Positions 1 to 54,804 are shown, counted from the stretch's first letter. The stretch is 64,000 nucleotides of DNA from Amblyornis subalaris (GCA_018881555.1 JACAXG010000064.1:1674001-1738000), one strand, 5' to 3'. Made by a program: numbers and translations. Notes: generated by a model from the sequence alone, not told the origin.

Positions 1-80
1 GGGCATGGTTGGTCTAAGTGCAGCTGGTCTGGTGTGAATCCAGCTCTGCCTTGTCTGGAGTCGCTGAACATTAAAACATG

Positions 81-44584
<44,504 letters not shown>

Positions 44585-44666
44585 GACTCCGTGTGCGGCG
44601 GCGGAGGCGGCGGCTCCAGGGGAGGGCACGGGGGAGGGAGCGAGCCCGAGCCCCGGCTACGCTGTC

Positions 44667-44776
44667 GGGGGAAGGGGAGGAGGAGGAGGAAAGGGAGGGG
44701 AGGGGAGAGGAAAAGAAAAGGGGAGAGGAGGAAAAAAAAAAAAAAAGAAAAGAAAGAGGGAGGAGGAGGAGGAGGG
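44667..44776. repeat. 110-nt uninterrupted homopurine tract
   Basis: Every plus-strand base from 44667 to 44776 is A or G, including (agg)n blocks and a run of 15 A. On the AGO2 sense strand it is homopyrimidine. It lies 83-192 nt upstream of the AGO2 start codon, in the promoter or 5'UTR. Such tracts can form triplex (H-DNA) structures. Confidence 0.9.
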
Positions 44777-44976
44777 CCGGGAATCCAGGTTACTCGGCGG
44801 CACTGAGGAGCGGGGAGGGGAGAGGGAGGAGCCGCAGGTCACGGGGAAGGGGCGCTCCGCCCTCCGGCCCGGGCGGGCGGGAAGCGGCAGCGGNAGCAGG
44901 ACAAGGATCAGGAGCGCTGCTGAGCCGAGGGGCCCCGCTCCCCGCCTGCAGCCTCCGTCTGCAGCTCTGACCACGG

Positions 44977-45345
44977 AATCACAGAACCGATCCGGTTGGA
45001 AAAGTCCTCGGAAATCATCGAGTTCAACCCATGACCGGACATTAGCACGTCAACTACACCAGAGCACTGAGTGCCACGTCCAGTCTTTCCTTAAACACCT
45101 CCAGGGATGGTGACTCCACCGCCACCCTGGGCAGCCCATTCCAATGTTTAATCACCCCTTCTGTGAAGAAACTCCTCCTAATGTCCAAATTAAACCTCCC
45201 CAGGCGCAGCTTAAGACTGTCCTCGCATCCTGTGGCTTTCAATGAGACCTTGGGAAATAACTGTGTGCCTCTAGCGCTCTCTCCACTACCTCTCCTTGTT
45301 AACACATTTGAAAGGTATTCTGGAATTATATCAGTATTACACATA
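44977..45345 (-). mobile_element. CR1 LINE 3' fragment with ORF2 C-terminus
   Basis: Minus-strand translation keeps the CR1 ORF2 tail: RRSFFTEGVIKHWNGLPR, VESPSLEVFKERLDV. The 3' end points toward AGO2, with the tail complement (ggaatcacagaacc) at 44977. It directly borders the AGO2 CpG island, under 400 nt from the start codon. Confidence 0.93.
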
Positions 45346-45513
45346 CTGCTGGATCTTGAATTAAATTTGGATTTGATTGTTTGTATTCTTTTATTCCTCC
45401 TGTTGCTGTGAAAACCTCAGTTCATTTACCTCATGGATCCCACACTTCCATACCACATCCACTTTTAGTTGTATCTGTGAAACCCAGCTGTGGTGGGGTT
45501 GCCTTATTGTCTT

Positions 45514-45583
45514 GTACAACCAGATAATGTCTGGAACAGTACATATGTAAGGTTCAGTACAACCAGATAATGTCTGGTTGTAC
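45514..45583. repeat. 44-bp-spaced direct repeat ending in an 11-bp hairpin
   Basis: The motif gtacaaccagataatgtctg occurs at 45514 and again at 45557-45558. The second copy completes a perfect inverted repeat: arm gtacaaccaga (45557-45567), loop taatg, arm tctggttgtac (45573-45583). Confidence 0.8.
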
Positions 45584-45639
45584 ATACATGAAGTTTAGTA
45601 CTGGGGAATACAAACTAGATATGAAGTGAAGAGGCAGAG

Positions 45640-45800
45640 TATGATGCACTGAATCCCTGGAGGGATTTAAAAGACGTGTGGATGTGGCACGTGGGGACAT
45701 GGTTTAGTGATGGGCTTGGTAGTACTGGGTTAATGGCTGGACTTGATGATCTTACACATCTTTTCCAACTTAAACAATTCTCTGATTCTATATCAGTGAT
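45640..45800 (+). mobile_element. CR1 LINE 3'-end fragment
   Basis: Reads 'gaatccctggagggattta', 'aaaagacgtgtggatgtggc', 'ggctggacttgatgatctt' and 'attctctgattctat', a CR1 3' end with a terminal repeat. About 160 bp. Confidence 0.93.
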
Positions 45801-48169
45801 GATAATTCCTGCAGGAACTGTCATCCTTTTGNAATTACCTAATTGGTACCTTTTCCTTTCAGGAGAAGAAAGCAGGAAAAAAAAGTTAAACCTGCGAAGG
45901 AGGCAAAGAGCAAGTTAATGACTCTCACTTCCAGTGGAGTTACCCTACAGAGTTACAGCACAGCCATGATCTACACTTTTATCACTTCCTCCATGTTGAT
46001 GTGAAAGCCTTTAAAAAATTTATGCAGTTTTCAACCCAGAACAGTCAAGCCCCTTCAAAGTCAACTGAATTCCTTCACCAAATATTATCTGCCAAAGGGC
46101 AAGGCAAACATACAACTTGTAGTGTTNATCAAGCCAATTAACATCCTCCTTCATCAGTTCATATTTCAAGTGATACAGAAGCATCTCGCNGTTCCAAAGT
46201 ATCTACTCTTCCCTTTGGGTCATACTTGCAGATATTCAAGGGCTGCTATTAACAGCTCAGCTTTCACTTCAAGTGAACTGTTCCTGAAACCATTGTCACC
46301 ACTAGAGTTTCCACTGGAGTGATTTTGGATTTGTCTCCATTCCAAGCTTCTCGAGTTGCTGGAAAGTAAAGATTTACCCGTAACTATAAACAAATAAAGG
46401 ACAAAATTATGGGTCAACTTTAGTTTTAAAGTAAAGCCAAGCAGCTCTAGCAAAAAGATAAACAAGGGAGCTGGCAGAGGGGTTGCTGTTTTCCTCTGTG
46501 AAGACCGGGGTAACATTTTTGCACAACCACCAATAATTTCTGCTTTATGCTATATAACCTTACTAAAGGCTGAAAAAGAAGGGGGGATGTGGAGAAATCT
46601 CCAAAAACAAGAGCCAGAAGAGGGTTACCTGAGGCAAATTTGGCCTTTCTGCTGAGGTGATGGGGGAAAACATGCAGTCTTTGTAGTGACATCTAATTTT
46701 TTTGATACTATATTTAAACCAAACTCTTCAACCTGATTAGGAATGTAACTTTCTCTAAGATTACACATACTATCATGGCTGTTAGACCTGCATTTAGGAA
46801 AAAAAAGGGCATAAAATACACTGACAACTTTCTGGAAATGTTCATTGGACTAGTTTGGTCACCCTGGATATCAGAACTGACACTGAAGCTAAGAGTCCAC
46901 CGTGGTACTGTGGTAGCAGTTTGAAAATAACAAGCTAACAAGCATCAGAAGATAGCTGAAATACAAGCGGAGGTTTCACAAAACACTAAATGTATTTCCC
47001 ACACTCCTCTCTGGCTCCACAGGATACTCTGCAGTTGACTTCAGAAGTTCCCTGAAAAACAGCAATTAATGTCTCAAACATCCTAGAGTGCAACATACTT
47101 GTATTGATTTAAAGCTGACTTCTGTGGATTTAGCAATTCATAAGCAAAAGGGCTTATCACTGTTTATACAAGACTGCAGAACTGTACAGTCAGTTAAATT
47201 AGTTAAATTGTTTTATTTAAGCACTGTTTTCCCATGTGGAAGTGCTGCTGCTCCTCAGGTAGATTTTCATGGTACTAAGTACTTCCAGCAGCATTTATGT
47301 GCATCTGAGGAAAGAGAATTACAGCTCTCTTCTACCTCTGTTCACACACTCATTTTGGGCTATGTCACTTGCTTTATTTCCAATGCTTTCTGTCACTGAC
47401 AACTGATGTTTTGGAGCACAGTGAAACCTAATTATGTCTTACTGGGCCATTTCACCCAAAAAAGGCCTCAGTTCTTGAAAAGGTTTGTTCTGAAAGAGAG
47501 GTTTGAAAGCTCTGTAACAGCATTCTTTTATGCATGCTCTTTATATGCTGTATTAACAATTATATGGTAGTATAAGAACAGCTGCTTAAACACTTCAAAT
47601 TAGATTTCTCTAAAGAAAAAAAAAATGAGTGACTGTTGGGCACAATACCTGTCTTAACTGCTGGATTTCAAGACGACATTTCCCAGATATGTCACAGAAG
47701 AAATTATTAATTTTGGGAAAAAAATATGTTCTAATCATTTTGGAAGCAAAGATGGTATTTAGAAGCAGCTTTTAAAAATCATTTATAGCAGCAGCAGCAA
47801 TCTAGGGACAATATTTTATATACAAATGGGCCAGTGACAAATGATACAGCTTTTCTTTTGATGAGAAAACACGCATTGGTCTCCCTAAGTAACAGCCCTT
47901 CCCATTTTAAACTAAATTAATTTTAAAACCTGAGAGTTTATAAATGTCTCATAGTCATTGCTTACAATAATACAGTAACAAAAATTTTTGCTCAGACCAA
48001 AAAGATGTAAATTTTTATTCTTGACTTGGAGGAGATTTAAGCAGGTGTTTGCCATCTCTCAACTGGCCTCACTTTTAAGATGTTATCCTGGAGTACCTGC
48101 ATTAGACCTGTCACATATTCTGTGTTCTGCTTTGGATAAGAATTTAAAATCAGAACAAAAGTGAAGAAG

Positions 48170-49262
48170 TCCATGGCTCTATGCTCTATGGCTCACTGGG
48201 GAGGTCCCAAATGACTGGAAGCTGGCCAGTGTGATGCNCATCCACAAGAAGGGCTGGAAGGAGGATCCAGGAAACTCCAGGCCTGTCAGCCTGACCTCGG
48301 TACCTGGCGAGGTTATGGAACAGATCATCTTGAGTGTGATCACGCGGCACCTACAGGATGGCCGGGGGATCAGACCCAGCCAGCATGGGTTGAGGCGTGT
48401 CGATCTGCTGGAGGGTAGGAGGGCTCTGCAGAGGGACCTGGACAGGGTGGATAGATGGGCCGAGTCCAACAATATGATGTTTAACAAGTCCAAGCGCCGT
48501 GTCCTGCCCTTTGGTCACAACAACCCCTGCAGCGCTATAGGCTGGGGTGAGGGTGGCTGGACAGTGGCCAGGCAGAAAGGGACCTTGGGGTACTGGTCGA
48601 CATCCGACTGAACACGAGCCGGCAGTGTGCCCTGGTGGCCAAGAAGGCCAACGGCATCCTGGCTTGTATGAGGAATAGTGTGGCCAGCAGAACCAGGGCA
48701 NCGATTCTTCCCCTGTACTCGGCACTGGTGAGGCCGCAGCTTGAGTGCTGTGTCCAGTTCTGGGCACTTCAATTTAGGAAGGACGTTGAGATGCTCGAAC
48801 ATGTCCAGAGAAGGGCAACAAGGCTGGTGAAGGGTCTGGAACACAAGCCCTATGAAGAATGGCTCAGGGAGTTAGGGTTCTTTAGCCTGGAAAAAGGAGG
48901 CTGGGGGGAGACCTTCTCTCTCTCTACAACTACCTGAAAGGTGCTTGTAGCCAGGTGGGNCTCANTCTCTTCTCCCAGGCAACCACTGACACAACGAGAG
49001 NACACAGTCTCAAGCNGNGCCAGGGGAAGTTTAGGCTGCATATTAGGAAAAAATTCTTCACTGAAAGAGTAATTGGGCACTGGAATAGGCTGCCCAGGGA
49101 GGTGGTGGAGTCCCTGGACGTGTNTAAAAAAAGAGTGGATGTGGCATTCAGTGCCGTGGTNTAGTTGATAAGGTGGTGTTAGGTCATAGGTTGGACTTGA
49201 TGATCTCAAAGGTCTTTTCCAACCTAGTTAATTCTGTGATTCTGTGTGATTCTGTGTGTTCA
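48170..49262 (+). mobile_element. CR1 LINE, internally deleted, about 1.1 kb
   Basis: Translated fragments follow CR1 ORF2 order: VPNDWKLASV, HKKGWKEDPGNSRPVSLTSV, SQHGLR; then [57 protein letters not shown]. The RT core between SQHG and the ALQRDLDR block is missing, so it cannot be active. It ends in a typical tail (attctgtgattctgtg repeated). It carries many N bases. Confidence 0.95.
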
Positions 49263-49760
49263 TATGGTTACAGAGACTTTGAGGGTTCTGGTCCCCTACT
49301 CAGGGACTGTTTGTTATTTTAACAATTAATGATTCAATCACAATGAATCCATGGTAGAGGGGTTAAAACCTGATTTTCATCTTTCTATAACCAGATGACT
49401 GTTCCAACTACTAATATACAAAGCTGTATTTGGTTTCTTGCATCAAATGAATTGCAATAATTATTAAAATTTTAAAAAAGTATTTATTATTATGAGATTA
49501 CTAACTTCAGTTCACTCAAAAAAACAACTTTTGCAGGTGATCAGGGCCAACAATGCAACAATTAAACATGATAGAAAAGATGCAGCACCACCTATTGGGG
49601 ATGTGTTACATACACTAGTTATTACCGTTTTAAGCAGTACCAGAGTTTGTTCTTCATTGTAATGACCTGGTTATACAGAAAAAAAAAAAATCCAACAAAA
49701 AACNCACCTAGGAACAAAAAGGAGATAAAACCAAATACTGTGCCTGAGACTGCTCACCAA
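49263..49760. other. AT-rich intergenic sequence
   Basis: About 500 nt between two CR1 copies. Nothing recognised. Confidence 0.8.
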
Positions 49761-49764
49761 CAAA

Positions 49765-50215
49765 AACCCACATCCCTAAGTGCCACATCTACATGTCCTT
49801 TAAACACCTCCAAGGTTGTTGGCTCAATCACTTCNCTGGGCAGCCTCTTCCAATGTTTGACAANNCTTTTCATGCAGAAATTTTTCTTAACAGCAAATCT
49901 AAACTTTCCTGAGCACAACTTGGGGTCATTTCCTCTCATCCTCNCACTTGTTACCTGGGAGAAGAGACTGACCNCCNCCTGGATACAGCCTNCTGTCAGG
50001 TAGCTCCTTCCCCANCTTNGTTCCTTTTCTTCAGAGAGGCTCCAGCACCTTAATGTCTTTCTTGTAGTAAAGAACCCAAATCTGAAGGCAGGACTCGAGG
50101 TGTGGCCTCACCAGTNCTGAGTANAGGGNGACANTCANNNCCCTGGTCCTGCTGGTCACACCANTGCCACTNGTCATTNANAAACTGCAGCCTTGAGAGC
50201 TGGAGAAANGCTGGC
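49765..50215 (-). mobile_element. CR1 LINE 3' fragment
   Basis: Minus-strand pieces include SLVRPHLES-like and YYKKDIKVLEPL upstream, then GKFRFAVKKNFCMK and HWKRLP-EVIEPTTLEVFKG, the ORF2 tail. Heavily scattered with N bases (over 15 in about 450 nt). Confidence 0.92.
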
Positions 50216-52039
50216 TTAAGAAAGGAAGAATCATCTCAGGAAGGTTGTAATCAGCAACAAAATAGTTAAGCAAGGACAGGGAAAGAGAAAGGAACTATCA
50301 ACTTCAGTCTCCTTGGTAAAGACCTCTTGAGTCTGACCACTTTGATGACTACCAGGACCTTGGTTAAGGCATCAGCTCTGTAGTGTTGCAAACTCACAGC
50401 TAATTTAGGATGAAGTGCTAAGGACTGACTGNTTTGTGTACGTAGTGATAACGACAGATCTTGCTGATGTTTTCATCTTTCTTGGCAATGCACAAGCACA
50501 TCCAGCCAGATCTCTGCCACTGCTCTTTACCATCCCTCCTCTAAGTGTGAAATATCCACCTCAGGCAAGTTTCAGAGCAAGTTACTTTCGTTTATCATAA
50601 AGACAGTCATGTGCCATCCTGTAACAGCTTGCTNATAACACACCTGTATGATCATCCTAAACCTCATCACCCTGGAAGCAACTCACTACCCTGGAACTGN
50701 AGAATACACAGAAGAATCTAAGGTTTTTTCGTTGNTTTTTTTTTAAGATCNCATTGCTATAGATTCATCCAGAACAGGGACTATTCTGCTCCTAAAAGGA
50801 CGGCAATGTGTTAGACAGTAAAAGTACAGACAGTTACAGGATCAGAGGTGAAAAGCACACATGACTGCAAATTTCTAGACCCTTGGTCTGTTTTATTAAC
50901 CAGCTTTATTAATTAAGTTTCAAAGCTTAATTAACTAATTCAGCTTTATTAACCAGCAATCCTGACCAAATACCTAGGCTTCCAAAAGCTTTAGGAAGCA
51001 GCAAAACTGGGATTTTTTGGTTTTTTGTGTTCTTACTACACAGTGGTTTGTTTTCATCAGAACTTTATTCTGAGCTCCTACAGAGCAGCTTTGTCAGTGT
51101 CACTGCATAGATGCAGCAAGACAGCCATGAAGCAAGGATGCAAGCAAATCTCATTTAATTAACATCTTTGCCAACCAAAGCCTAAGCTCATGTGCATGTC
51201 ACATTTAAATTTTAGGTCTTCATATTTTATAACAACACATCAGCTTTTCTAATAATTTTTAGCTTAAGAACGGTTATATCAGAACTGTTATAAAACCATG
51301 TCTATTAAACCTGTAATTTTGTTGTTTGCTTGTACACTTCCATTACTCATCTCCCAGGTCAGCATCATTGGCAAGTTTCTTTGATTCAAAAGGAATATNA
51401 TTTTACATTGCTACTTTTCAGTCAGATCATCATCTCATGGATCTTTGGCACAGCTCTGAGGACTTTTGCACGGGAGGTTTTGGCAGCCCTGGAGTGAGGG
51501 ACAGACAAGGCAGGCTCATGCAAGTGCTTGTGAAATTCCATCCTCGAGCATCCAGCAATGACAGAGGTTGTTGGATGTTACATCCCAAAGGAAAGGTGCA
51601 TTTATTTGCTACTTTGAGTTAGTTATAAAAATGTAGACAATTGCCCTGTGCCTTGAATAGGAAGTTTAAGTAAATGCTTAAATTCAGAGCTGGTGATCCC
51701 ACTAATAGGGATAAGCAGCCACAAGTTAAGCACTGCAACACTGCAGTTATCATCTCCAGCACTGAGTAGTGTCCGATCTTCCTTTAGTGAAATTCTGAGT
51801 TGTTTCTCATCACTAGGAAGGGATGGATAGATGAGATCAAGTCCCTCCTGTCTCCCTCAGTTTTTGCTTGCAATGGTCTAATAAATCCTCAGATTTGTAT
51901 AAAGGAGCATTACAACAGCAGGCTGTTGGATACACTGTGCTGGTAATGGAAAATTGTCATTTTAGGATCCTAGGCTTTCAAGCTTTTTGGAATTTCTTGA
52001 ATAATTTTCCTTAAGATTATTTTTGATAGTTTGACTTAT
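50216..52039. other. intergenic unique sequence
   Basis: 1.8 kb without a gene. Contains a locally duplicated cagctttatta segment with ttaattaag/cttaattaa inverted arms at about 50900-50955. Nothing else recognised. Confidence 0.75.
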
Positions 52040-52645
52040 TTAGAATAGAATGGTTTGGGTTGGAAGGGACCTTTGAAGGTCAGCTATTCNAGCCCCACTG
52101 CAATGAGCAGGGACCTAGATAAGGTTGTTCAGAGCCCTGTCCAGCCTGGATGGAATCTCATTCCTCAGGCATGTCAGCCCGGAGTCACCTGCAAATCTGC
52201 TCAGGCTGCACCCAATCCCCCTGTTTGTGTCATTGATAAAGACTTTAAAACATACTAGTGCCAAACAGAGGGACACCCCTCATTGCTGATCTCCAGCTAG
52301 ACATGGAGCAGTTGATCACTGCGCTGTGGATGTGACCACCCAGACAATTCCTTATCCACCAAACAGTCCACCCATCGAATCCATCTCTCTACAATTTAGA
52401 GAGGATATTGTGGGGTGCTGTGTGAAAGGCTTTACAGAAGTCCAGACAGATGACATCCGTAGCTCTTCCCTNGTCCACCAATGTGGTCACTCCATCATGG
52501 AAGGCCCCCTGGTTGGTCAAGCAGGACTTCCCCTTGGTGAAGCTGTGGCTGTCCCAAATCACCTCCCTGTCCTCCCTGTGCCTCAGCACAGCTTCTGGGA
52601 GATCTGTTCCATGATCTACCCAGCCACCGAGGTGAGGCTCATCAA
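52040..52645 (-). mobile_element. CR1 LINE fragment
   Basis: Plus strand starts 'agaatggtttgggttggaag', the complement of a CR1 tail, then 'gttcagagccctgtccagcc'. Further right, the minus strand encodes CLDFCKAFHTAPHNILSKL, the CR1 reverse-transcriptase motif region. About 600 bp, diverged, with stops. Confidence 0.93.
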
Positions 52646-52754
52646 ATGCACATCTGTCAAGAACACAAAAAAAACCCAGAGAACATTTATTTTTCACAAT
52701 ATGATTATTCCTTTAGAGCAAAACTCTGGTATTCGCTCAGGCTCATCACGATCA

Positions 52755-53025
52755 CATTAGAACCACAGAATGGGTCAGGTTGGAAGGGATCNAAGTGCAC
52801 CATCTGATCCAACCTCCCTGCTCAGACACAGTCATCCCAAAGCACATNGCACAGGATTGTGTCCAGATAGTTCTGGACACATACACACCNGACACATTCC
52901 AGTTCTGGACACTGGAATATATCCAGTGAAGGAGACTCCACACCCTCTCTGGGCAATCTGTTCAGTGTTCGGTCACTGGAAAGAAGTTCTTCCTCGTGTT
53001 CAGGTGGAGGAAATTAGGTTCTGTA
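52755..53025 (-). mobile_element. CR1 LINE 3' fragment
   Basis: Plus strand 'aaccacagaatgggtcaggt', 'tggaagggatc', then 'ctctctgggcaatctgttca' and 'aagaagttcttcctcgtg' are complements of a CR1 3' region. About 270 bp. Confidence 0.92.
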
Positions 53026-53124
53026 CCAACGGCTCATTCTGCACCTTTCCTTCCCATTTTATTACATATAGAAAATGGAGTGTTTAGCGAGGCAGTCAGA
53101 CCTGAAATTGTGTGTGTGTGAGTG

Positions 53125-53345
53125 GGTTGGGTCCCTCAAGCTGTGCCAGGGAGGTTTAGTTTGGATACAAGGAAAAATTTCCTCACCAAAAATTTTCCAG
53201 CCCTGGCAGGGGCTGCCAGGCCGGCGGTGGAGTGCGCATCCCTGAAAGGATTCAAAAGCCGTGTGGATGTGGCATTTGGGGACAGGGGTGGGCCTGGCAG
53301 TGCTGGGGGAGCGGCTGGACTCGGTATCCCGGACTCTTTGGGATG
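53125..53345 (+). mobile_element. CR1 LINE 3' fragment abutting the RPLP1 promoter
   Basis: 'ctgtgccagggaggtttagt', 'acaaggaaaaatttcctcac', 'aagccgtgtggatgtggcat' and 'ggctggactcgg' give the CR1 3' region on the plus strand. It ends about 130 nt before the RPLP1 TATA box. Unusually GC-rich for a CR1 copy, like the RPLP1 neighbourhood. Confidence 0.9.
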
Positions 53346-53435
53346 TTTAGGGAAGAACTATTCCCTGTGAGGGCTGTGAGGGATGGAGGGGGAAGGCTCG
53401 GGCGACGGCGCGCGCGCCATGCGCGGCGGGTCANG

Positions 53436-53520
53436 GGAGCATGACATCACAGATGACGCAACTCGCACTGCCATTATAAATCCGCGGCGGGGCGCCCACC
53501 CCCTTTCCCTCCGCGGCGGC
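53436..53520 (+). promoter_or_regulatory. RPLP1 core promoter
   Basis: Two CRE/ATF-like sites (tgacatca 53442-53449 and tgacgcaa 53454-53461) are followed by a TATA-like box (tataaa 53475-53480). About 25-30 nt on is a pyrimidine run (ccccctttccctcc, about 53499-53512). A start at the C near 53503 would give a 5'-terminal oligopyrimidine (TOP) mRNA, as expected for ribosomal protein genes under mTOR-dependent translational control. The exact start is inferred. Confidence 0.8.
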
Positions 53521-53587
53521 CCAAGGTGCTGAGTCCTTCGTACGAAGCTAAGGCCGAACCACCCGGCGACCAGCACCGCGCCCCGCC

Positions 53588-53659
53588 ATGGCCTCCGTCT
53601 CCGAGCTCGCCTGCATCTACTCCGCCCTTATCCTGCACGACGACGAGGTCACCGTGACG
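53588..53659 (+). CDS. RPLP1: RPLP1 coding exon 1
   Basis: 24 codons, MASVSELA to DDEVTVT; donor ACG|GTGAGT, phase 0. Confidence 0.96.
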
Positions 53660-54736
53660 GTGAGTGCGGCCGCACAAGATGGCGGCGGCCGCGCGGCATG
53701 GCCGCCTGAGGGGCCGCGCCGGGCTGGACCTGGCGGGCTCTGAGCGCCGCTCTCTCGTTGCAGGAGGACAAGATCAACGCGCTGATCAAGGCGGCCGGAG
53801 TGAACGTGGAGCCTTTCTGGCCGGGGCTCTTCGCCAAGGTGGGCGAGAGGGACCGCGGGCCGAGCGGGGGCGGCGTGGGGGGCTCTCGCCGCACACACAC
53901 CTCGTGTTAACGCGGCTTCGCTGCCCGTTCTCGTTCTCCGCAGGCGCTGGCGAACATCGACATCGGGAGCCTGATCTGTAACGTGGGAGCGGGCGGCGGA
54001 GGGGCTCCGGCTGCCGCTGCTCCCGCGGGTGGTGCCGCGCCCGCCGGCGGAGCCGCCCCTGGTAAGTGGCGGCTGTGTCCGACCGACGCGTGGGAACGGA
54101 TCAGTGGAATGGTTTGGGTTCGGAAGGCCTTAAAGGTCACCGCGTTCCAGCCGCGCCGTGGGCAGGGACACCTTCCACTAGACCAGGTTGTTCAGACCCC
54201 CATCCAACTCGGCCTTAAATACTTCCAGGGATGGGGCAGCCACAGCTTTTTAAGGACCAGTTACAGAAGCTGCTTTCATGTGGTTTGGGCCTCGCAGTAC
54301 GTATGTGTGTGTTCTTGAGCAAAGCACCCTCCCCTTGAGCAAGGCAGGTGTTCCACGTAAAGTCAGTGTACAGGATTCTTGTTTCCTGAAAATTTAGACT
54401 GCTCTTCCTGCATGTCATCAGAATCATACATATAATTGCAGTCTCGTCTTAAAGTTTTTCAGGTTTGATAGAAATTAATTCTGAAGGCACAAACCCACTT
54501 TCCTAANAGTGCAAACGCTAGGCTTGGGTTGCTGGTTTAGCTTGTTAGAACTGCTCAGGTCTTTCTGGTTGATTGCATGTGAAGTATTTTGTGACAAGTG
54601 ACTCTTGTGACCTGATAAAAAGAAAAATAAATCCTGTCTCCTTTCTCCTTTTCTAGCTGAGGAGAAGAAAGAAGAGGAAAAGAAGGAAGAATCAGAGGAA
54701 TCTGATGATGACATGGGCTTTGGTCTTTTTGACTAA
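53588..54736 (+). CDS. RPLP1: RPLP1, large-subunit ribosomal stalk protein P1
   Basis: Acidic ribosomal protein P1. With P2 and P0 it forms the lateral stalk of the 60S subunit and recruits translational GTPases. Exons 53588-53659, 53764-53838, 53944-54061 and 54657-54736 join to 345 nt: 114 residues plus TAA, the usual length. All introns are GT-AG with agreeing phases. The N-terminal helical dimerisation part starts [20 protein letters not shown]; then an Ala/Gly/Pro hinge (about 67-88), a Lys/Glu-rich stretch, and the conserved tail [13 protein letters not shown] that contacts elongation factors. The start context (gccATGg) is ideal. It lies plus strand between AGO2 (divergent) and PTK2 (convergent). 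Introns rule out a processed copy, although P-protein retrocopies are common. P2 is excluded by the N-terminus. Confidence 0.97.
53676..53686 (+). promoter_or_regulatory. YY1-type motif in RPLP1 intron 1
   Basis: Exact aagatggcggc, the YY1 core found just downstream of the start site in many translation-related genes. It lies about 170 nt after the inferred start, inside intron 1. Confidence 0.7.
53764..53838 (+). CDS. RPLP1: RPLP1 coding exon 2
   Basis: 25 codons, [20 protein letters not shown] to LFAK; acceptor TTGCAG|GAGGAC, donor AAG|GTGGGC. Confidence 0.96.
53944..54061 (+). CDS. RPLP1: RPLP1 coding exon 3
   Basis: [17 protein letters not shown] followed by the Ala/Gly/Pro hinge; acceptor CGCAG|GCGCTG, donor CCTG|GTAAGT. 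Confidence 0.96.
54098..54245 (-). mobile_element. CR1 fragment in RPLP1 intron 3
   Basis: Plus strand 'ggaatggtttgggttcggaa', 'ccttaaaggtcacc', 'caccttccactagaccaggt', 'aaatacttccagggatgggg' are complements of a CR1 3' end. About 150 bp, starting under 40 nt from the donor of intron 3. Confidence 0.92.
54657..54736 (+). CDS. RPLP1: RPLP1 coding exon 4
   Basis: [20 protein letters not shown] then GFGLFD and TAA; acceptor TTCTAG|CTGAGG after a long pyrimidine tract. Confidence 0.96.
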
Positions 54737-54757
54737 TTAAGTTTTGTACCTGCCTGT

Positions 54758-54804
54758 AATAAAGAACATCTACTTGTACTCGTGTCTCTTATGTGGTGTC
54801 TTTC
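54758..54804 (+). terminator. RPLP1 poly(A) signal and downstream element
   Basis: AATAAA at 54758-54763, 22 nt after the stop codon, followed at 54781-54804 by a GT-rich stretch (cgtgtctcttatgtggtgtc). This gives a very short 3'UTR, typical of ribosomal protein mRNAs. Confidence 0.88.

Larger units (their letters stand above)
45346..48169. other. AGO2-RPLP1 intergenic, left part
   Basis: 2.8 kb without a gene. Contains a CR1 tail (about 45640-45800) and a short duplicated palindromic motif (45514-45583). 46.0-48.1 kb is AT-rich unique sequence in which I recognise nothing. Confidence 0.8.

Noticed and set aside
44585..44629. In-frame 15-codon N-terminal extension of AGO2
   Set aside because: The upstream codon at 44627-44629 is GTG, not ATG; the downstream ATG has family-typical MY-GA sequence.
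48635..48937. 100-codon open frame as a host gene
   Set aside because: It is the CR1 ORF2 segment of the element at 48170-49262.
53588..54736. RPLP1 as a processed pseudogene
   Set aside because: Three GT-AG introns, an intact frame, its own promoter motifs and a poly(A) signal all argue for a real gene copy.
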